From an uncultured Prevotellaceae bacterium (GTDB lineage: Bacteria > Bacteroidota > Bacteroidia > Bacteroidales > Bacteroidaceae), in contig OMXS01000017.1 in NCBI GenBank assembly GCA_900315095.1, positions 1 to 61,808 on the forward strand: a DNA stretch of 61,808 bases. Direction: 5' to 3'. The notes under the pieces are model-generated. The model had not been told where the DNA came from, searched no databases, and saw nothing but the letters and a program-made list of their open reading frames with translations. The position numbers were made by a program, and so were the translations under genes. Within the stretch, counting starts at the first letter, position 1; each line of letters begins with the position of its first letter. Positions 59,659 through 61,808 of this stretch are shown here, in pieces.

Positions 59659-60408
59659 TTATTTGACATACAATGACAAACCTTTCCACTTGGATTCTGC
59701 TTCATTTCGGTTACTGGTTAGATTACTGTCAAGCCCAACCACATCAGATAGAATACGGATACCAGGAGGGAAACCTATATTCTTTTGCAAATATAAGAAA
59801 TCATCTACTGGTAAAGCCATCTGTTTATTATAGTTTCTAATTTCAGGGATATCAAGCTTACTTCCAAATATTTCATAATCCGACCATGAATTCTCATAAT
59901 TGCACAACTTCCCCCAACTGCCACTATCACCAAAAACACGGTAATTGTTATATGGCATATTAAACAAAACTGCGGAAATGGAGCCGCCTGAAAGTAATTG
60001 CTTCCAACTTGTCGTAGTCGGTATCTTCAGTTGAAACGCTGCATTATCAGCACTATCCTCAACAATATAGAAATAATTGTCGCCACACGCTTGAAAGATT
60101 ATCTGGATGAAACAATAAGTTTCTTCCGTAAACATTGGGGAAGATATTTGAAGTGACATATTAAATTCCTTTTGAAACAGTATGTTAACAGAAGATGTGT
60201 GTATGTCAAATTCGTTGGCTTTAATTGGGTTGAAAACACTCTGCATTATCGGAACGCATTCTTGCCGGTATTGATCGTCATTAAGTGCGAAGTCTGATAA
60301 GAATCTCAATGCACGACTATAACTTTCGACTGCTTTGGTATTTGAAACACCAAACATATCTTCGAAATAACTGTCGGAATACTTTTTGATACAATTCTCA
60401 ATTACCAT
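59659..60408 (-). CDS. Probable immunity protein for the upstream toxin
   Basis: A 249-residue cytoplasmic protein, acidic, with FNMSLQISSPMFTEETYCFIQIIFQACGD and the segment VFGDSGSWGKLCNYENSWSDYEIFG. Lying 6 bases after the toxin domain gene and being cytoplasmic, it should bind and neutralise that toxin. I do not recognise a named immunity family. A non-immunity role cannot be excluded. Confidence 0.65.
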   Translation of the reverse strand: MVIENCIKKYSDSYFEDMFGVSNTKAVESYSRALRFLSDFALNDDQYRQECVPIMQSVFNPIKANEFDIHTSSVNILFQKEFNMSLQISSPMFTEETYCFIQIIFQACGDNYFYIVEDSADNAAFQLKIPTTTSWKQLLSGGSISAVLFNMPYNNYRVFGDSGSWGKLCNYENSWSDYEIFGSKLDIPEIRNYNKQMALPVDDFLYLQKNIGFPPGIRILSDVVGLDSNLTSNRNEAESKWKGLSLYVK

Positions 60409-60414
60409 AATAGT

Positions 60415-60864
60415 TTATTTAGATCGTATTTTATAAAGTTTCTCTCTATTATTATAGTTAATATGTATTGTTTTTCCACCGCCATGAGAAGAATTATGTA
60501 ATCCTACACGGTATTTTCCAACTTTAAAATACTCTTCAGTTCCATTGTAATGTATTTTAGCATTGCATTTTGATGCCAAACTCCTAAAAAGTTTATTAAT
60601 ATCCGTTCTTTCAATAAATGCTTGGCGAACTCCACCTTTTAAACGAGTAAAATGGTTTCCATTCAAAAAGGTTGTTATTGCTTTAGCATTAGTAGAAAAA
60701 GAGACTATTGTATTAAGAGCTCCACGTAAACCTGTAAGGATATCAAATTCTGGCCATATAGACTCCATTGGTTTTTCCCCAATGATATGTCCATTCAAGT
60801 AATAGATCCTGACCACCCGAATGTTCAAGCGGATTTGTAATTCGCTTGGATGGAGTATCAGCAT
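60415..60864 (-). CDS. Polymorphic-toxin C-terminal domain, orphan cassette, possibly frameshifted
   Basis: A 149-residue frame. From IYYLNGHIIGEKPMESIWPEFD onward it resembles the end of an Rhs/WapA-like toxin: a short pre-toxin hinge, then a basic domain ending FKVGKYRVGLHNSSHGGGKTIHINY and NNREKLYKIRSK, which is likely a nuclease or other intracellular toxin. A promoter lies at 60949-60956 and a good ATG at 60898 in a different frame starts MKTRHPFTASADADTPSKR and reads NPLEHSGG. If one base were removed near 60811, this would join directly to RIYYLNGH. So the real product may be 160 residues with a one-base frameshift. No Rhs core precedes it. Confidence 0.6.
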   Translation of the reverse strand: MLILHPSELQIRLNIRVVRIYYLNGHIIGEKPMESIWPEFDILTGLRGALNTIVSFSTNAKAITTFLNGNHFTRLKGGVRQAFIERTDINKLFRSLASKCNAKIHYNGTEEYFKVGKYRVGLHNSSHGGGKTIHINYNNREKLYKIRSK

Positions 60865-60938
60865 CTGCAGATGCGGTGAATGGGTGTCTTGTTTTCATAG
60901 GCTATATTTTTTGCAGCATTTAATGCATGACGATGCAG

Positions 60939-61059
60939 CACGATGCTGCAAAGATAGTAAATATTCCGATACGTTGCATTCTTTTATCCATTTATTTTTT
61001 CACACCTTTTTTACAGGCGATACTTTTATCCGCAAATTGCCGTAAATGGGATGTAAATG
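60939..61059 (+). repeat. Direct repeat, right copy, at the edge of the toxin island
   Basis: Begins with ACGATGCTGCAAAG, contains TTTTTTCACACC and ends in ATCCGCAAATTGCCGTAAAT then GGGATGTAAATG. The toxin cassette promoter lies at its left end (60949-60956), so the repeat covers both the 3' end of the preceding gene and the promoter of the next. Confidence 0.85.
60949..60956 (-). promoter_or_regulatory. Promoter -7 element of the toxin cassette
   Basis: Leftward TATCTTTG, with the transcript starting near 60942 and the first ATG at 60898. Confidence 0.65.
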
Positions 61060-61085
61060 CCAGTTCTGCTGAAACACTTTATAGG

Positions 61086-61808
61086 TTATTTTACCACGAA
61101 TTTCTTTCCGTTTCTGACGTATATTCCTTTGGGCAGGTTGTCGGTGTTCGTAATGCGGATACCGCCTATAGTGTAAACCGGCTTGTCGGCATCATTCGCT
61201 TCTACTTCCTTTATTCCTGTAGGCAATTCAATTTTGAAGACAAATGCGTCTTTGGCATATCTAATTGTATGCCATGTTGTTCCAAAGAAAGGGTCGTCAA
61301 TAAAAAGACCATAGTACATGATTAACATGTAGTATTGTTTTTCTTTTAAAACGGACTCTGGAACAAAAGTCCCAGTTATTGTCTCTCCCTTGTCAATACC
61401 CGTAAACATTATGTATCCCTCAATCTGAGAGTCTGCTACAAATTCACCTTGTTTATAACTTGCGGTGCAGAGACTCATTGCACAGATGTCAAATACAGGG
61501 AATTCCTCAAGATTCTTGTATGTCCATTCTATTACTGGTAGTTCCTCAGATAATACCGCGACATTCTCCTTCTTTAAATAATCGACATCTCCGTTTAAAC
61601 TGTAGTCAATATCGGAAATCGTAAAAGTGCAGTTGCTGTTTATCCTATTGGTCTTTTCAAATTCAATATCTATACCATAAACCTCCTCATCCGCATATCC
61701 TGCTGTTAGGCATAGGTGTGCAATGTTTTTTGTCTGGCCTTCAGGAAAGAAATCATGGTATGGTAGAAACCTGAAAGTATATTCTTTTGTTTCTTGCGGC
61801 ATAAGCGA
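61086..61808 (-). CDS. Secreted protein with sorting tail, partial at the window edge
   Basis: The C-terminal 240 residues of a protein whose start lies beyond the window; the reading frame is open to the edge, and the ATG at 61802 is probably internal. The visible part is beta-rich (IEWTYKNLEEFPVFDICAM, MFTGIDKGETITGTFVPES) and ends YTIGGIRITNTDNLPKGIYVRNGKKFVVK-like, the same type of sorting tail as the 9507, 20614 and 22766 proteins. No function visible in this part. The direct repeat of the toxin island starts 27 bases past its stop. Confidence 0.8.
   Translation of the reverse strand, partial: SLMPQETKEYTFRFLPYHDFFPEGQTKNIAHLCLTAGYADEEVYGIDIEFEKTNRINSNCTFTISDIDYSLNGDVDYLKKENVAVLSEELPVIEWTYKNLEEFPVFDICAMSLCTASYKQGEFVADSQIEGYIMFTGIDKGETITGTFVPESVLKEKQYYMLIMYYGLFIDDPFFGTTWHTIRYAKDAFVFKIELPTGIKEVEANDADKPVYTIGGIRITNTDNLPKGIYVRNGKKFVVK

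Overview
The window looks like a chromosomal segment of an anaerobic gut- or rumen-type Prevotellaceae (order Bacteroidales). The grounds are: promoters of the Bacteroidota form (TTTG, about 19 bases, then TAnnTTTG) in front of many genes; several secreted proteins ending in the short Prevotella-type tail KGIYIQNGKKFIVK; an anaerobic ribonucleotide reductase pair (NrdDG); a diflavin oxygen-scavenging flavoprotein; S46 dipeptidyl-peptidase; GH2 and sialate esterase; and a fused SpmAB protein. No rRNA, tRNA or CRISPR was recognised. These family names come from reading motifs by eye, not from database searches.

Layout. 0-5 kb (minus strand): a divergent sigma-70 paralogue behind a small protein resembling a piece of the DNA polymerase III alpha catalytic core, then an operon with a broken WYL regulator, a PD-(D/E)XK-like nuclease and an RNase J-like metallo-beta-lactamase. 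5-9 kb: pnp with a long inverted repeat in its leader, and a three-gene toxin-antitoxin-like operon (DUF3791-like, DUF3990 ADP-ribosyltransferase-like, second small helical protein). 8.9-13.1 kb: three copies of a non-coding MITE-like element around a BspA-like secreted protein and tcdA. 13-20.5 kb: nrdDG, a four-helix-bundle protein bracketed by TCCGGA arrays, a PfkB sugar kinase, the flavoprotein and an M16 peptidase. 20.6-31.4 kb (minus): large secreted repeat proteins, lipoproteins, S46 peptidase, polysaccharide flippase, SpmAB. 31.5-35.8 kb: a candidate small RNA, a GH2 enzyme and a repeat-rich 1 kb spacer. 35.8-50.8 kb: a thioredoxin-fold lipoprotein without its CXXC, tandem paralogous secreted proteins, carbohydrate esterases, a Nudix enzyme, six lipoproteins, a membrane-anchored AraC regulator, a ricin-type lectin and a formylglycine-generating-enzyme-like lipoprotein with a decayed partial copy beside it. 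51-58 kb: topA, aroK, speA, argB, then an ECF sigma factor and probable anti-sigma. 58-61 kb: a cluster of palindromic repeats followed by polymorphic-toxin/immunity cassettes between two direct repeats. The window ends inside another secreted protein.

How it fits together. The housekeeping blocks (pnp, tcdA, nrdDG, topA-aroK-speA-argB) look intact. The accessory material falls in four places: the nuclease operon (1.6-4.8 kb), the toxin-antitoxin operon (8-9 kb), the TCCGGA-bracketed gene (15.9-16.7 kb) and the toxin-immunity island (58.8-61 kb). At least six different dispersed repeat families occupy the spacers. The most system-like candidates for something undescribed are the nuclease/MBL operon with its damaged WYL regulator, and the polymerase-fragment/sigma pair next to it.
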